Shown piece by piece: positions 16,223 to 25,748 of a stretch of DNA of 64,000 nucleotides. The stretch's first letter is position 1. Every line of letters begins with the position of its first letter. This stretch comes from Anaerostipes butyraticus (GTDB taxonomy: Bacteria > Bacillota > Clostridia > Lachnospirales > Lachnospiraceae), in assembly GCF_016586355.1 (NCBI RefSeq), contig NZ_BLYI01000031.1, positions 107,579-171,578 of the forward strand, given 5' to 3'. The translations under genes were made by a program, and so were the position numbers. The notes under the pieces were generated by a model. The model was given only the letters and a program-made list of their open reading frames with translations. It was not told the DNA's origin and searched no databases.

Positions 16223-17002
16223 CTATCTCATTTCTTTTTCCCAGTAACGTATCACATTCAGCTGTGTCTGATCAGCCAGTTGTTCCAGTGATGCGATTTC
16301 TTCTTCTGTTAATTTAATTTCTGCTGCTTTTGCCGCATCCTCTGCCTGATAAACCTTTGTCACACCGATAATAGGCAGTGTCCCTTTTGCAATTGCCCAT
16401 GCAGTCGGAATCTGCGCAGCAGCTGCATTATGATGATCTGCAATTTCTTCCAGTCTGGCATTTAGTTTTTCCAGCTGCGGCAGCATCGGATTGTACGTTC
16501 TTCCCCTGTCAGAATCTTCCGGAAACGGATGATCCGTATCATATTTTCCCGTCAAAGCTCCCTGCTCAAGCACCATATAGGAAAAGAAAAGAATATCATT
16601 TTCTCTGCAGTAATCCAGAATTCCGGATGTCTCAGAAGACCGGTTCAAAAGACTGTAGTGATTTTGGATTGCTGAAATCTTCAGCCCTTCTTTTGCAAGA
16701 ATTTCTTCAGCCTCTTTAATCTCTGCCAGACTATGATTGGAAAGACCAATCTTACCGATTTTTCCGCTCTTTGCGAGAGGAATCAGTTTTGTTACCCATT
16801 TTGGCGCATCCATCGGATTGTGGATCCAGTAAAAATCCATATAATCTGTTCCCAGCAGTTCTGCGCTTTTTTCATACAGCGCTGTCACTGCATTTTCTGC
16901 GGCAGAATCCGCACACTGCGGAGTAAATTTATCTGAAATAAGATAACTGTCTCTTGGAATGGTTCCAAGAAAATCACCCAGAACTTTCTCAAACGCGCCC
17001 AT
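16223..17002 (-). CDS. Aldo/keto reductase lacking its N-terminal ~50 residues
   Basis: 259 residues if started at the ATG at 17002 (AGGA 6 nt upstream); a TTG at 17029 would add nine. The body is a clear AKR barrel (LISDKFTPQ with the Lys, DFYWIHNPMD with the His, KIGLSNHSLAEI, LPIIGVTK near the cofactor site). The first beta-strands and the catalytic Asp/Tyr segment that should precede GAFEKVLGDFLG are missing: the sequence goes directly from a promoter to this point. The protein is probably inactive or recently truncated. Similar enzymes are about 310-330 residues. Confidence 0.75.
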   Translation of the reverse strand: MGAFEKVLGDFLGTIPRDSYLISDKFTPQCADSAAENAVTALYEKSAELLGTDYMDFYWIHNPMDAPKWVTKLIPLAKSGKIGKIGLSNHSLAEIKEAEEILAKEGLKISAIQNHYSLLNRSSETSGILDYCRENDILFFSYMVLEQGALTGKYDTDHPFPEDSDRGRTYNPMLPQLEKLNARLEEIADHHNAAAAQIPTAWAIAKGTLPIIGVTKVYQAEDAAKAAEIKLTEEEIASLEQLADQTQLNVIRYWEKEMR

Positions 17003-17037
17003 GCCAATTCCTGTAAGATGTCTCTTCAATTACCTGA

Positions 17038-17066
17038 ATTATATCATTTTAGAAAATCCCCATCAA
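17038..17066 (-). promoter_or_regulatory. Promoter in front of the truncated aldo/keto reductase
   Basis: Minus strand TTGATG (17061-17066), 17 nt, TATAAT (17038-17043). Transcription would begin about 7 nt later, only some 25 nt before the ATG at 17002, leaving no room for the missing N-terminus. Confidence 0.6.
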
Positions 17067-17122
17067 TTTACAATTCTCTTCATGATTCTGTTTGCAGACT
17101 TTGCCGCCGTTTTGTCTGCTAA

Positions 17123-17169
17123 AAAGAGACAGCGGGGATTGATATCGTTCCTCCCGACACTGTCTCTTT
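17123..17169 (-). terminator. Terminator of the TetR gene
   Basis: AAAGAGACAG (17123-17132) pairs with CTGTCTCTTT (17160-17169); an inner GGGG/CCTCCC pairing extends it. Minus strand ends in a T-rich tract. Confidence 0.8.
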
Positions 17170-17172
17170 GTT

Positions 17173-17769
17173 TCATTGTAATCTGGTTCCATAAGGATGT
17201 TCTTCTTTATCCTTCGTATCCTTCAAAAGTTCTCCCAGACCGATTCTTCTTAAATTTGTAATTCGTTCTGCCATAATCTCTGGAGGAACCGGCATATCTT
17301 CTTTGATCCATTCAATGGTCAGTCCGGCCGACGCCATAGAATGATATTTTGTGAAAAACCGAAGTTCCTCCATGACCGGTTTTTCTCCGGCGTTTTTTTC
17401 ATACCATTTTTCATGGTATTGAAGATCCCATTCGAATGGATGTTCCAGCATATAGCGTTTCAGACAGTTTTGTCCGCACATCATAACAGCGGGTTTTAAA
17501 AAGAAATGATACGCTTCTGCCCGCAGAAAATAGTCCTTCAGATTTTCGTAATATCCTTTTCCTGCATCAAGGTCATGGAAATTTGTCATTACACGATCAT
17601 AATAAATCCAGTGAATCAGATCGTCTTTATCCCTGAAATGATTATAAAATCCCTGCCTGCTGATTCCTGTCTTTTCCCGAATATCTTTAATGGTAATTGC
17701 TTTCAGCTCCTTTGTCCTGCACAATTCCAGCAAGGCGTCTGCCACGATTTGTTTGATGTTAATTGCCAC
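17173..17769 (-). CDS. TetR/AcrR family regulator (DhaS-like)
   Basis: 198 residues. Helix-turn-helix near residues 25-50: ITIKDIREKTGISRQGFYNHFRDKDDLIHWIYYD, the form seen in DhaS-like TetR proteins of Firmicutes. The C-terminal ligand domain (about 70-190) has no recognisable specificity. The MFS exporter starts downstream of a different promoter on the same strand and upstream in sequence order (17906-19081), so it could be the target, since TetR genes often sit next to pumps. GAAAGGAGCGGG lies before the ATG. Confidence 0.85.
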   Translation of the reverse strand: MAINIKQIVADALLELCRTKELKAITIKDIREKTGISRQGFYNHFRDKDDLIHWIYYDRVMTNFHDLDAGKGYYENLKDYFLRAEAYHFFLKPAVMMCGQNCLKRYMLEHPFEWDLQYHEKWYEKNAGEKPVMEELRFFTKYHSMASAGLTIEWIKEDMPVPPEIMAERITNLRRIGLGELLKDTKDKEEHPYGTRLQ

Positions 17770-17905
17770 TTCTGTCCCGCTCCTTTCTTAATATTAATTT
17801 ATCAGTTGTTTTTCTTCTAGGCAAATGCTTATATTTTATGGAACGTTATTGACATCAGGCATAATTTTGTCATATTGGCAGACTGAAATTTTTACATAAT
17901 TTCTT

Positions 17906-19081
17906 TTATGCTGTTTTAAGAATCCTGTCCGTATTTTGCTCTTTTTTCTCTCTGCACACCCTCAGAACAATCAATAGGAAAGCACAGGCAATAAAGATAA
18001 TGCCGCCCAAAATGATATACTGCGTTCCCAGACCGGAAAGGAAAAAGCCACATACAGAAGTTCCAATGGTCGTTCCCAGATTTGTGGATGCCAGAAAAAG
18101 CCCATTTGCGAAATCCGGAGCCTTCGGCGCAGCTGTCGCCAGCCAGTACTGATTAATATTGGCGGCTGCTCCGGCAAGAATTCCCCAGATCAATATAAGA
18201 ACTGCCATTGGCACTGTGAAATATCCAAGGAAAAACATGACTGCGTAAACTCCCCCAAGAAGAAACGGAAAAGTTAAGACAAATCGGATCGGACGGCCGC
18301 TGAGCATCCTGCCGGCGATCATATTTCCGATCATGTTGGCCAAACCATATACAAGAAGAAGGATGCTGATCCGTCCGGAAGACAGCCTTGTCACTGTTTC
18401 CATGTATTCTGAAAGATAGCTGTATACGCCAAATACAGAGCCATTCAAAAACATCACGCCGATAATAGAGAGCCATGTTTTCCCCTCTTTCAAAACACTC
18501 AGCTGTGTACCATAAGACAGCTTTTCTTTCACCGGAAGATCTGGTACGGCAAAAATGGTTGCAATCAGAGCTGCGGCGTTGACTCCCGCAAAGAAAAGCA
18601 TTCCCACTCTCAGAGAAGTCATATTAGAAATATAACTTACAATCGGAACCCCCAGAACCATGCCGGCAGAAACTCCCATCATAACTTTGGATACAGCCTT
18701 TGGAGCCTCTTTTTCCGGTACAGACGCTCCTGCAACAGACATTGCCATTGATACATACACCGGCTGAAAAAATGCCGGAATTGCCCGGGCAGCCAAAACT
18801 ACCGGGAAATTTGCAGCGAATGCTGAAACTGCATTGCATAGGGTGAATACACTAAGAACAAGGATCATGGCTTTTTTTCTGTTAATTCCGGAAAATAGAA
18901 GCGGCATTGTCGGTCCTGACACTGCTACAACCAGTGCAAACATGCTGACAAGAAGACCTGCTGCAGACACTGTTACCCCGTAATTTTCAGATACCAGCGG
19001 AAGAATCCCAACCACTCCCATTTCTGTATTAATGATACTAAATACACCTATTGTTAAAATGAAAATCAGACTTTTGTTCAT
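17906..19081 (-). CDS. MFS transporter, DHA1/AraJ-like
   Basis: 391 residues with twelve membrane segments. The opening IFILTIGVFSIINTEMGVVGILPLVSENYGVTVSAAGLLVS is characteristic of the AraJ/YdhP-type exporters of the DHA1 group; FSGINRKKAMILVLSVF and ALAARAIPAFFQPVYVS-like segments follow. Substrate unknown (sugars or drugs in relatives). GGAGG lies before the ATG at 19081. The TetR gene follows after 136 nt and may be cotranscribed or divergent in function. Confidence 0.85.
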   Translation of the reverse strand: MNKSLIFILTIGVFSIINTEMGVVGILPLVSENYGVTVSAAGLLVSMFALVVAVSGPTMPLLFSGINRKKAMILVLSVFTLCNAVSAFAANFPVVLAARAIPAFFQPVYVSMAMSVAGASVPEKEAPKAVSKVMMGVSAGMVLGVPIVSYISNMTSLRVGMLFFAGVNAAALIATIFAVPDLPVKEKLSYGTQLSVLKEGKTWLSIIGVMFLNGSVFGVYSYLSEYMETVTRLSSGRISILLLVYGLANMIGNMIAGRMLSGRPIRFVLTFPFLLGGVYAVMFFLGYFTVPMAVLILIWGILAGAAANINQYWLATAAPKAPDFANGLFLASTNLGTTIGTSVCGFFLSGLGTQYIILGGIIFIACAFLLIVLRVCREKKEQNTDRILKTA

Positions 19082-19324
19082 TTCAATGAAACCTCCTGCT
19101 TTTTTTCTATCTTAAATATAGCAGTCATATATCGAAACAACAAATACTTATATAAAATGGGATTCCATGCTTTTTTGGCATAGAATTACATTAAAACACA
19201 CATTTGCCCTGATTTTCTATGTTCTTGTTTTACACTGGAAGCAAACGAGGTCATCCATTTTAATTCCTATGGTATTTTATACGTTTTACTAATTCGTCCA
19301 GGATATACCTCTTATTTTCATTCT

Positions 19325-19364
19325 AAAAAAGATATGCCAGAGTTTTCCCAAGGCATATCTTTTT
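19325..19364 (-). terminator. Terminator of the ABC transporter operon
   Basis: AAAAAAGATATGCC (19325-19338) pairs with GGCATATCTTTTT (19352-19364), with T run on the minus strand. The rest of the 298-nt gap 19082-19379 shows only A/T-rich promoter-like sequence for the MFS gene and no gene I can support. Confidence 0.85.
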
Positions 19365-19379
19365 GTTCTGTTTTTTATA

Positions 19380-21803
19380 TTATCCCTGATACCGGATTCT
19401 TTCCACAATGGATTCTTTCTTTACATTTCGGCTTAAAAGCCAGGATAAGATCAGCTGCAGAGCAATGATGACGATTGTCATGGCGAGAATCTGTATCCAT
19501 GGGAAATGATAAATATTCATACCGAAATAACTATGTGTCTTTGCGTAATAGAACACTGTGTATCCTGCCGGAATTCCAATGACAAAGGATACCAGGAGTG
19601 TTCCAACGCTGAAGAATAATCCTTCCATCTGCAGCATCCGGTTTAGCTGTCCGCTGGTCATTCCGATAGCCTGCAGGATTCCCAGCTCCTGTTTCCTTGT
19701 GATGATGCTGATGATCATGGTATTTGCCATATTCATAAAACTAATGATTCCGATGACTGCCATAAACGCATAGACCGCAAACTGCATCACACGGCTGGCT
19801 GACCTGGAAAGATTGAGCTGATTTTCATAAGAATCCATGGAAATATGATCGTTCTCATCTGACAGCTGTTCCAGAGCAGAGGCTACTTTGCCAAGATCCT
19901 CCTGGCTGCAGTCCACCCAGACGGTTCCGCTGGCATTTGCATTCTCAAGCCCCAGTTTGCGATAAGTATCTTCTGTAATAGCCCAGTCTGTATCCAGGCT
20001 TCCGAAAGATCCCATAATGACAGCTTCATAATTTTGACTCGTACTGCCATCTTCCAGATTTGAGGAAATTTTCTGTCCGATGCGGTATCCGGAATCTCCT
20101 ATAAAATTAGACCATCCATAGAAGATTCCATTTTCCCGGGAGGCTTTCTCATAATCCATATCCCCAAGGATACCTCCTTCACCGGCATGTTTTTCAAAAT
20201 CTTCTCTGTTAAGAACCATAACAGAATATGTGTTATTCCCTTCTGTCATGTACAGATATTTTCTGGAAGTCACATCGGTAACGCCGTCCATCCCTTTGAT
20301 CTTCTCTATGGTCTTCTGTCCAAGCGGATTATTTTTCAGAATACTGTCCAGATTGTTTTCCGGATAGGCTGTGTCATTCATGGAGTAATCCAGCGACAAT
20401 ACAAACTGACCATGTTCTACTTCTTTTCTTGCATTATATTCATTATCGATGCTGCCGGCAAAGCTTGAAAGAGCCACAAACAGGACACAGGACAATCCCA
20501 TGGCAAGGATGGTTTTCAGCGTCCGTTTCCAGTAAGCAGTTAGATTGGACTTGGTAAGTCCCCATACGGACAAGGCTTTCCGGCTCCGGCGGATTTTCTT
20601 TGGACTGCTGTTTTCCTGGTATTTCATAGCCTCCACCGGGGAAATTTTCGCCACGATCCTCATCGGCCGTTTCAGAGCAATCCATACGGCTGCCAGTGAC
20701 AAAACGCCGCAGAAAACCAGGAGAGGCAGGCTGAAACAGGATACCATCTCAAGCGGCGGCATACCCGGCTGAACAGAGGAAGATTTCATCATAAGAATAC
20801 GGGTTAATGCACTGCCGATCCCATACCCGGCAGCAACGCCAAAAGGTACGGCAGTCAGAGCCAGCAGCATTCCTTCCCGGAACACCAGTTTTTTCATCTG
20901 CCGCCTGGTTGCGCCCAGTGCTTTAATTTTTCCGTATTCCTGTACCTTCTGGGCGATTCCTACCTGAAAAATATGATAAATAACAACAACGGAAAACAAA
21001 ATAACCAGCAGTGAGATTCCTGCGCAGATGGTAATGTTTTCGATGCCCGGATCCAGTTTCCACATAAGATAATACCCGTTGACGGAAACTCCCTTCGGGT
21101 CAATGCCGCATTTCTGTGCCAGATTTTTCATTGTTTCTTCTGCCGTATCGTAACTGATGCTGACAGAATCACTCAGCTGAAAATATGCAGTATAAACATG
21201 GCCGGCATCAGGAATGACAGAGTCGTAATATGATTTGGAAACCAGCCCGTAAAATGATGTCCCTTTTATATTTGATTCATAATCCTTTAACACCCCGCTG
21301 ACTGCAAATTCTCTTTCTTTATATTTCTGAGACATACTTTCCCGGCTGTTTAGTACAATCCGGTCTCCCGGTTTTACAGAGTCATAGCCCAGCTGACGGA
21401 AGAAATCAGGAGATGCTGTTATTTCGTTTTCTTTCACTGGAAAACGGCCCTGAGAAAGATTTCGTCTCTGATTGGTCATTTCCAGCACGCTGCTGTCAGA
21501 ATAAATCAGCGAAATGTCAGCTTTTCCTTCCACCTCTCCTGCTGTCGCCATGACTCCGGCTTTTTTAAATTCACCTCTTTGCTTCATCCGGGCAAACTGG
21601 TCTTCTCTCACGCCGGTGTACGTGCCATAATAAGTGCCGTAGAGTCTTCCGGCATTGACTCTCTGAGACTCCATCATCCCATATCCGCATGTGGCAATGA
21701 TCGTCAGAAGCAGCGTCGTAAAAAATACCGCGGCTATCACCAGAATGCTTCTGACCTTGTTTTTCTTATTATTGGCTGCCGCAAGTGTCGTTATCATTTT
21801 CAT
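19380..21803 (-). CDS. FtsX-like ABC transporter permease
   Basis: 807 residues. One N-terminal membrane segment (residues about 18-40), a large external domain (40-250), a FtsX block of three segments (about 255-380), a second segment and external domain (420-680), then a final FtsX block ending in GIPAGYTVFYYAK and WIQILAMTIVII. This duplicated MacB/YtrF-like layout is common in Firmicutes peptide-sensing or peptide-export systems. It overlaps the ATPase gene by one base and is in an operon with it; the two-component genes upstream probably control it. Substrate unknown. Confidence 0.9.
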   Translation of the reverse strand: MKMITTLAAANNKKNKVRSILVIAAVFFTTLLLTIIATCGYGMMESQRVNAGRLYGTYYGTYTGVREDQFARMKQRGEFKKAGVMATAGEVEGKADISLIYSDSSVLEMTNQRRNLSQGRFPVKENEITASPDFFRQLGYDSVKPGDRIVLNSRESMSQKYKEREFAVSGVLKDYESNIKGTSFYGLVSKSYYDSVIPDAGHVYTAYFQLSDSVSISYDTAEETMKNLAQKCGIDPKGVSVNGYYLMWKLDPGIENITICAGISLLVILFSVVVIYHIFQVGIAQKVQEYGKIKALGATRRQMKKLVFREGMLLALTAVPFGVAAGYGIGSALTRILMMKSSSVQPGMPPLEMVSCFSLPLLVFCGVLSLAAVWIALKRPMRIVAKISPVEAMKYQENSSPKKIRRSRKALSVWGLTKSNLTAYWKRTLKTILAMGLSCVLFVALSSFAGSIDNEYNARKEVEHGQFVLSLDYSMNDTAYPENNLDSILKNNPLGQKTIEKIKGMDGVTDVTSRKYLYMTEGNNTYSVMVLNREDFEKHAGEGGILGDMDYEKASRENGIFYGWSNFIGDSGYRIGQKISSNLEDGSTSQNYEAVIMGSFGSLDTDWAITEDTYRKLGLENANASGTVWVDCSQEDLGKVASALEQLSDENDHISMDSYENQLNLSRSASRVMQFAVYAFMAVIGIISFMNMANTMIISIITRKQELGILQAIGMTSGQLNRMLQMEGLFFSVGTLLVSFVIGIPAGYTVFYYAKTHSYFGMNIYHFPWIQILAMTIVIIALQLILSWLLSRNVKKESIVERIRYQG

Positions 21804-22474
21804 TACATCTCCGCCACCTTTCCGTCTTCGATTACCAGAACACGGTCGGCAATCTGAGCAATTTCATCGTCATGGGTGATCATGACCAGTGTCTGTCCGT
21901 ATTTTTCCACAGACAGTTTCAAGAGGCCGATCACTTCATCGCTGGTTTTGGAGTCCAGGTTTCCAGTTGGTTCATCTGCAAAAATGATATCCGGTTTGGA
22001 AGCCAGCGCTCTCGCAATGGCCACTCTCTGCTGCTGACCCCCGGAAAGAGTGTTTGGAAGATTCTGAAGTTTATTTTCAATTCCCAGAGTCTTTATGATA
22101 TCCTGGACAAAAGTCTCTTCCGGCAATCTTCCGTCCAGCCCGACAGGAAGTACAATATTTTCCCACACATTAATGGAAGAAACCAGGTTAAATGTCTGAA
22201 AGATAAATCCGATTTTCCTGCGGCGAAACACCGCCAGCGCATCTTCTTTCAGGGAAAAAATATTCTTGCCTTTCATCCAGACTGTTCCGGATGTAGGCGT
22301 ATCCAGCCCTCCCAGCATATGAAGCAGGGTGCTTTTCCCGGATCCTGATTTCCCGACGATCGCCACAAATTCTCCCTGGCGGACGGAAATGCTGGCGTGA
22401 TCCACTGCCTTTACCTGATTTTCACCTGTTCCATAATATTTACACAAATCCTGTGATTTTAAGATTTCGTTCAT
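21803..22474 (-). CDS. ABC transporter ATP-binding protein (MacB/LolD type)
   Basis: 223 residues from the ATG at 22474 (AAAGGA about 9 nt upstream). Walker A GKSGSGKST, Q-loop IFQTFNLVSSINVWENI, signature LSGGQQQRVAIARAL, Walker B IIFADEPTGNLDSK and the switch His in VMITHDD are all present. Powers the FtsX-type permease encoded directly downstream. Own promoter at 22511-22538. Confidence 0.95.
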   Translation of the reverse strand: MNEILKSQDLCKYYGTGENQVKAVDHASISVRQGEFVAIVGKSGSGKSTLLHMLGGLDTPTSGTVWMKGKNIFSLKEDALAVFRRRKIGFIFQTFNLVSSINVWENIVLPVGLDGRLPEETFVQDIIKTLGIENKLQNLPNTLSGGQQQRVAIARALASKPDIIFADEPTGNLDSKTSDEVIGLLKLSVEKYGQTLVMITHDDEIAQIADRVLVIEDGKVAEM

Positions 22475-22510
22475 ATCGATCATTCCTTTCTTTGATTTCC
22501 CTTTGATTTA

Positions 22511-22538
22511 TTTATAGTCTACAGGTACACTCTTTCAA
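22511..22538 (-). promoter_or_regulatory. Promoter of the ABC transporter genes
   Basis: Minus strand TTGAAA (22533-22538), 16 nt, TATAAA (22511-22516), in the 112-nt gap between the kinase and ATPase genes. Likely the target of the response regulator, although no clear repeated operator was found. Confidence 0.5.
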
Positions 22539-22586
22539 AACAGTGACAATCAAAAAAAGAAATCTTACAGTTTTGTCAGAAACGGG

Positions 22587-23825
22587 TCATGTGCTGGTAA
22601 CTGGCAGCTGAATCTGGAAAAGAGAACCTTTTTGTTTTCTTCTGCCGCCTGAAATCACTTTGATGGTTCCGCAGTGCCGGTTAATGATTTCCCTGGTCAG
22701 AAACAGACCGATGCCGCTTCCCTGCTGACAGCGGACTTCTCTGGCACCGCCCCGGTAAAACCGCTGGAAGACTTTATGCTGCTCTTCTTTTGGAATCCCG
22801 ATTCCTTCATCTTCCACACAAATATGAAGAAAATTGATCCACCGGTCCATAGAGATTCGGATCCGGCTGCCTTCCGGGCTGTATTTTACCGCATTGTCCA
22901 TAAGATTGATCAGCGCTTCTGTCATCCATTTTGTATCGTGAGACAAAATGAGAGTCTGCAGCGGCTCAGGAATTTCCAGCTCAACTGCAATTTTTTTATC
23001 TTCTGCTTTTGGAATAATCCGGTTTACAGCAAGAAGTACCGTATCAAAAATTCTCTTTTCTTCCATCTGAAGCCGGATCATGCCGGTTTCCATTCGGGAA
23101 ATCTGGATTAGTGCAGAGGATAATTGTTCCAGTCCGGTCATCTGATCCTGGCATCGTTTCAGAAATTCTTTTCGTTCTCCCTCGTTCAGATCTTCCTGAT
23201 CCAGAATTTCAAGAGATGCCTTCAAAGCTGCCATAGGGGTTTTCAGCTGATGAGAAATATCCGTTACCAGCGATTTGGTATTTTCCTTCTCTATGGCGGC
23301 AGCTTCCTTCAGCTGCTCGAAATAACTGCCAAGAGATTCCATCTGCATATAAATATCTTTGATGCGGGATGCGTCATCTTCCAGATGTTCCCAGAGGAGA
23401 TCTGTCCGGAAATTTCCACTTCTAAAATCCTCCAGCATGGCCGAAATTTCTTCCAGGAGAGATTCAAAATCTTTTCTCTGTCTGCAGCGGACATAAAATA
23501 AAACCAGCGCAGTTCCGAGGAAACAAAGCGCAGAGCCAGTGATGATCCAGAGACAATGATGGATAAATTCCTCTCCGAAAAATGTGGAACGGATGGATTC
23601 ATATCCATATTGGGACAGCACTCCCTCTGCTTCTTTCATGGACGGAAGTCCCTCGTTCTTAAGAATCTGTAAGTCTGTCTGGCTGTTTCCCAGAAGAAGA
23701 GACGCCATCTGATATTTCTGCTGATAATGTCCATATTCTGCAAATATCAAAAAGCTGTCCAGCAGCAGAAAAAGAAGTCCGGAAAAAAACAGCGCCGAAA
23801 AGATCCGGCGTTTCTCTGATCTCAT
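22587..23825 (-). CDS. Sensor histidine kinase of the transporter-linked two-component system
   Basis: 412 residues from the ATG at 23825 (GGAGG 6 nt upstream), which overlaps the response regulator stop as ATGA. Two membrane segments (about residues 10-30 and 95-118) enclose an external loop of some 65 residues. Then a HAMP-like linker, the H box VTDISHQLKTPMAALKASLEIL, N box ALINLMDNAVKYSPEGS, and G boxes EDEGIGIPKEEQHKVFQRFYRG and GSGIGLFLTREI. It autophosphorylates the H-box His in response to an envelope signal. Relatives govern peptide-antibiotic resistance pumps. Confidence 0.9.
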   Translation of the reverse strand: MRSEKRRIFSALFFSGLLFLLLDSFLIFAEYGHYQQKYQMASLLLGNSQTDLQILKNEGLPSMKEAEGVLSQYGYESIRSTFFGEEFIHHCLWIITGSALCFLGTALVLFYVRCRQRKDFESLLEEISAMLEDFRSGNFRTDLLWEHLEDDASRIKDIYMQMESLGSYFEQLKEAAAIEKENTKSLVTDISHQLKTPMAALKASLEILDQEDLNEGERKEFLKRCQDQMTGLEQLSSALIQISRMETGMIRLQMEEKRIFDTVLLAVNRIIPKAEDKKIAVELEIPEPLQTLILSHDTKWMTEALINLMDNAVKYSPEGSRIRISMDRWINFLHICVEDEGIGIPKEEQHKVFQRFYRGGAREVRCQQGSGIGLFLTREIINRHCGTIKVISGGRRKQKGSLFQIQLPVTST

Positions 23826-24532
23826 CTTCCGCCTCCTTGTCTGATACATGGCTGATTCCATATATATCCGATCCCCCGGACATTTTTAATATATTCCGGA
23901 TGAGAAGGATCCGGCTCAATCTTGCCTCTCAGCCTTCGGATATAAACAGCCAGGGTATTTTCATCAACAAAGTCTCCTTCCATATCAAAAAGATGTTCCA
24001 GAATCTGAGCCTTGGACAGAATCTGCTTTGGATGTTTCACAAACATAGAAAACATTTTCCATTCATTTTTGGTCAGTGAAATTTCCTCTTCCTCACGGTA
24101 TAACTTCATAATATCAAGATCAGCTTTTAGATTTCCTGACTGAACACAATTTCCGCCTGCCCCATTTTGCTGTTTTCTGAAATATGCATTGACTTTCAGC
24201 AGTAAAACGGAAAGACTAAACGGTTTGGTAATATAATCGTCTGCTCCGGCCTCATATCCAAGCACCTGATCCATTTCCTGATCCAAAGCCGTCAGACATA
24301 TAATGTGCATATCTGAATCTGTTTTTCTGATATAAGAAATCAGATCCGTGCCATTTCCATCTGAAAGATTCACGTCACAGATCATCATCGGAATCTCTGC
24401 TTCCTGTTTCAGAATCTGCTTTGCCTGAGAAATCGTAAAAACAGAAACTATATGATAACCGGCTTTTTGAAGAGTAAATTCAATTCCTCTGTTGACACTT
24501 TCATCATCTTCTAATAGTAAAATATCTGTCAT
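23822..24532 (-). CDS. OmpR-family response regulator
   Basis: 236 residues: receiver domain 1-118 with acidic LLEDDE, phosphoacceptor Asp53 in MICDVNLSDGNG and Lys in DYITKPFS; winged helix 135-228 with NEWKMFSMFVKHPKQILSKAQIL and ENTLAVYIRRLRGKIEPDP. Regulates, most likely, the ABC transporter genes two genes downstream. The kinase gene overlaps by 4 nt. The D-2-hydroxyacid dehydrogenase gene ends 10 nt upstream, so all may share a transcript. Confidence 0.95.
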   Translation of the reverse strand: MTDILLLEDDESVNRGIEFTLQKAGYHIVSVFTISQAKQILKQEAEIPMMICDVNLSDGNGTDLISYIRKTDSDMHIICLTALDQEMDQVLGYEAGADDYITKPFSLSVLLLKVNAYFRKQQNGAGGNCVQSGNLKADLDIMKLYREEEEISLTKNEWKMFSMFVKHPKQILSKAQILEHLFDMEGDFVDENTLAVYIRRLRGKIEPDPSHPEYIKNVRGIGYIWNQPCIRQGGGR

Positions 24533-24542
24533 ATCGTCTCCT

Positions 24543-25529
24543 TTAACCTATCCTTCCCGGATCCGTTTCCCCCTGGACTTCCGCCATACAGCTTTCAATA
24601 GAACAGCGGATCATATCAGAGACTGCCTCGTCTGTAAAAAATGCCGTATGAGGCGTCATCAATACGTTGGGCATAGTCTTTAATACAGCCATATCATGAT
24701 GGTTTACCGCAGCATATTTGTAATCCTGATAGTAAATTCCGCTTTCATGTTCCAGTACGTCCAGCGCTGCAGCTGATACGATTCCCTGATCCAGGGCCTC
24801 AATCAAAGCGGCTGTATCAATCAGAGATCCTCTTGCCATATTGATCAGGATCACGCCCTTCTTCATCTGTCTTAAGGTGTCATGATTGACCATATGACAG
24901 GTCTCTCGGGAAGCCGGAGTATGAAACGTCAAAATATCACATTCTCTCCACAATTCTTCCAGATTTGTATAATGAACAGTTCCCTGCAGAGAATCTTTCG
25001 GGAACGGATCATGTGCCAGGATCCTGCATCCAAATCCACTCAGATTACGGATAACCTGTTCCCCGATCTTGCCGGTTCCTACGACTCCAACCGTCATATT
25101 TCTCAATTCTTTCCCCCTGACATCTGTCAGAGAATAATCCTGCACCTGATATCGAGTAAGAATGGTTTTCATCCGGCGTATGGTCATTAATATGGCCATA
25201 ACTGTATATTCTGCCACAGTATGCGGAGTATAACTTACATTAGATACTGGAATTCCCAATTCTTCTGCGGCTTCCAGATTAATATGATCATATCCGACGG
25301 TTCTCGTGGATACCGCCTGAATTCCTTCTTCTTTCCACGCCTGCAGAAGATCCCTGTTCACAGGTGTTGTAATAATGCTGACAGCCTGACATCCCTTTAC
25401 AAAGGAACAGTTTTCAAATGTCGGTGTCTCTGATGTGACTGCCAGTTCTATATTGTATTTTTGTTTATAAAATTCAAAGAGACCACGTTCATCCGGTCTG
25501 CAGTTAAATACCGCGATTTTCATTGTCAT
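24543..25529 (-). CDS. D-isomer specific 2-hydroxyacid dehydrogenase (D-lactate dehydrogenase-like)
   Basis: 328 residues. NAD-binding VGVVGTGKIGEQV, catalytic Arg in NMARGSLIDT, Glu in LDVLEHESGIYY and His in LMTPHTAFFTDEA. The insertion YYQDYKYAAVNHHDMAVLKTMPNV is typical of fermentative D-lactate dehydrogenases and VanH relatives. It reduces a 2-oxoacid such as pyruvate with NADH. A link to D-lactate-ended peptidoglycan is possible but there is no vanA-type ligase nearby. Good promoter at 25566-25594; sits directly before the two-component genes. Confidence 0.9.
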   Translation of the reverse strand: MTMKIAVFNCRPDERGLFEFYKQKYNIELAVTSETPTFENCSFVKGCQAVSIITTPVNRDLLQAWKEEGIQAVSTRTVGYDHINLEAAEELGIPVSNVSYTPHTVAEYTVMAILMTIRRMKTILTRYQVQDYSLTDVRGKELRNMTVGVVGTGKIGEQVIRNLSGFGCRILAHDPFPKDSLQGTVHYTNLEELWRECDILTFHTPASRETCHMVNHDTLRQMKKGVILINMARGSLIDTAALIEALDQGIVSAAALDVLEHESGIYYQDYKYAAVNHHDMAVLKTMPNVLMTPHTAFFTDEAVSDMIRCSIESCMAEVQGETDPGRIG

Positions 25530-25565
25530 TTTCAGCCTTCTTTCTCCGTTTTTTTGCTCCGGACT

Positions 25566-25594
25566 ATTATAGCATTTCTTCTGTGATCCTACAA
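25566..25594 (-). promoter_or_regulatory. Promoter of the hydroxyacid dehydrogenase gene
   Basis: Minus strand TTGTAG (25589-25594), 17 nt, TATAAT (25566-25571). Confidence 0.65.
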
Positions 25595-25652
25595 TGCACT
25601 CCTGAGACGAACAACCGTTTTCGAAAAAACGACATTTTTTCGACAGGACTCA

Positions 25653-25681
25653 TTGACGGTTTCCCGTGAAATCATTATAAT
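25653..25681 (+). promoter_or_regulatory. Promoter of sstT
   Basis: TTGACG (25653-25658), exactly 17 nt, TATAAT (25676-25681): a near-consensus sigma-A promoter 68 nt before the start codon. Confidence 0.8.
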
Positions 25682-25748
25682 AGCAAAGTATTGTCTTTTT
25701 CCATTCTGATAAAAGACACAAAAAATAAAAACGAAAGAAGGAAATATC

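Noticed and set aside
19257..19316. Short open segment reading NENKRYILDELVKRIKYHRN then stop, minus strand
   Set aside because: No start codon or ribosome site, follows directly on a terminator; too short to assign.
24543..25529. VanH of a vancomycin resistance cluster
   Set aside because: A two-component system and a D-2-hydroxyacid dehydrogenase adjoin, but no D-Ala-D-Lac ligase, VanX or VanY is present; the pair is better explained as D-lactate dehydrogenase next to an ABC-linked sensor system.
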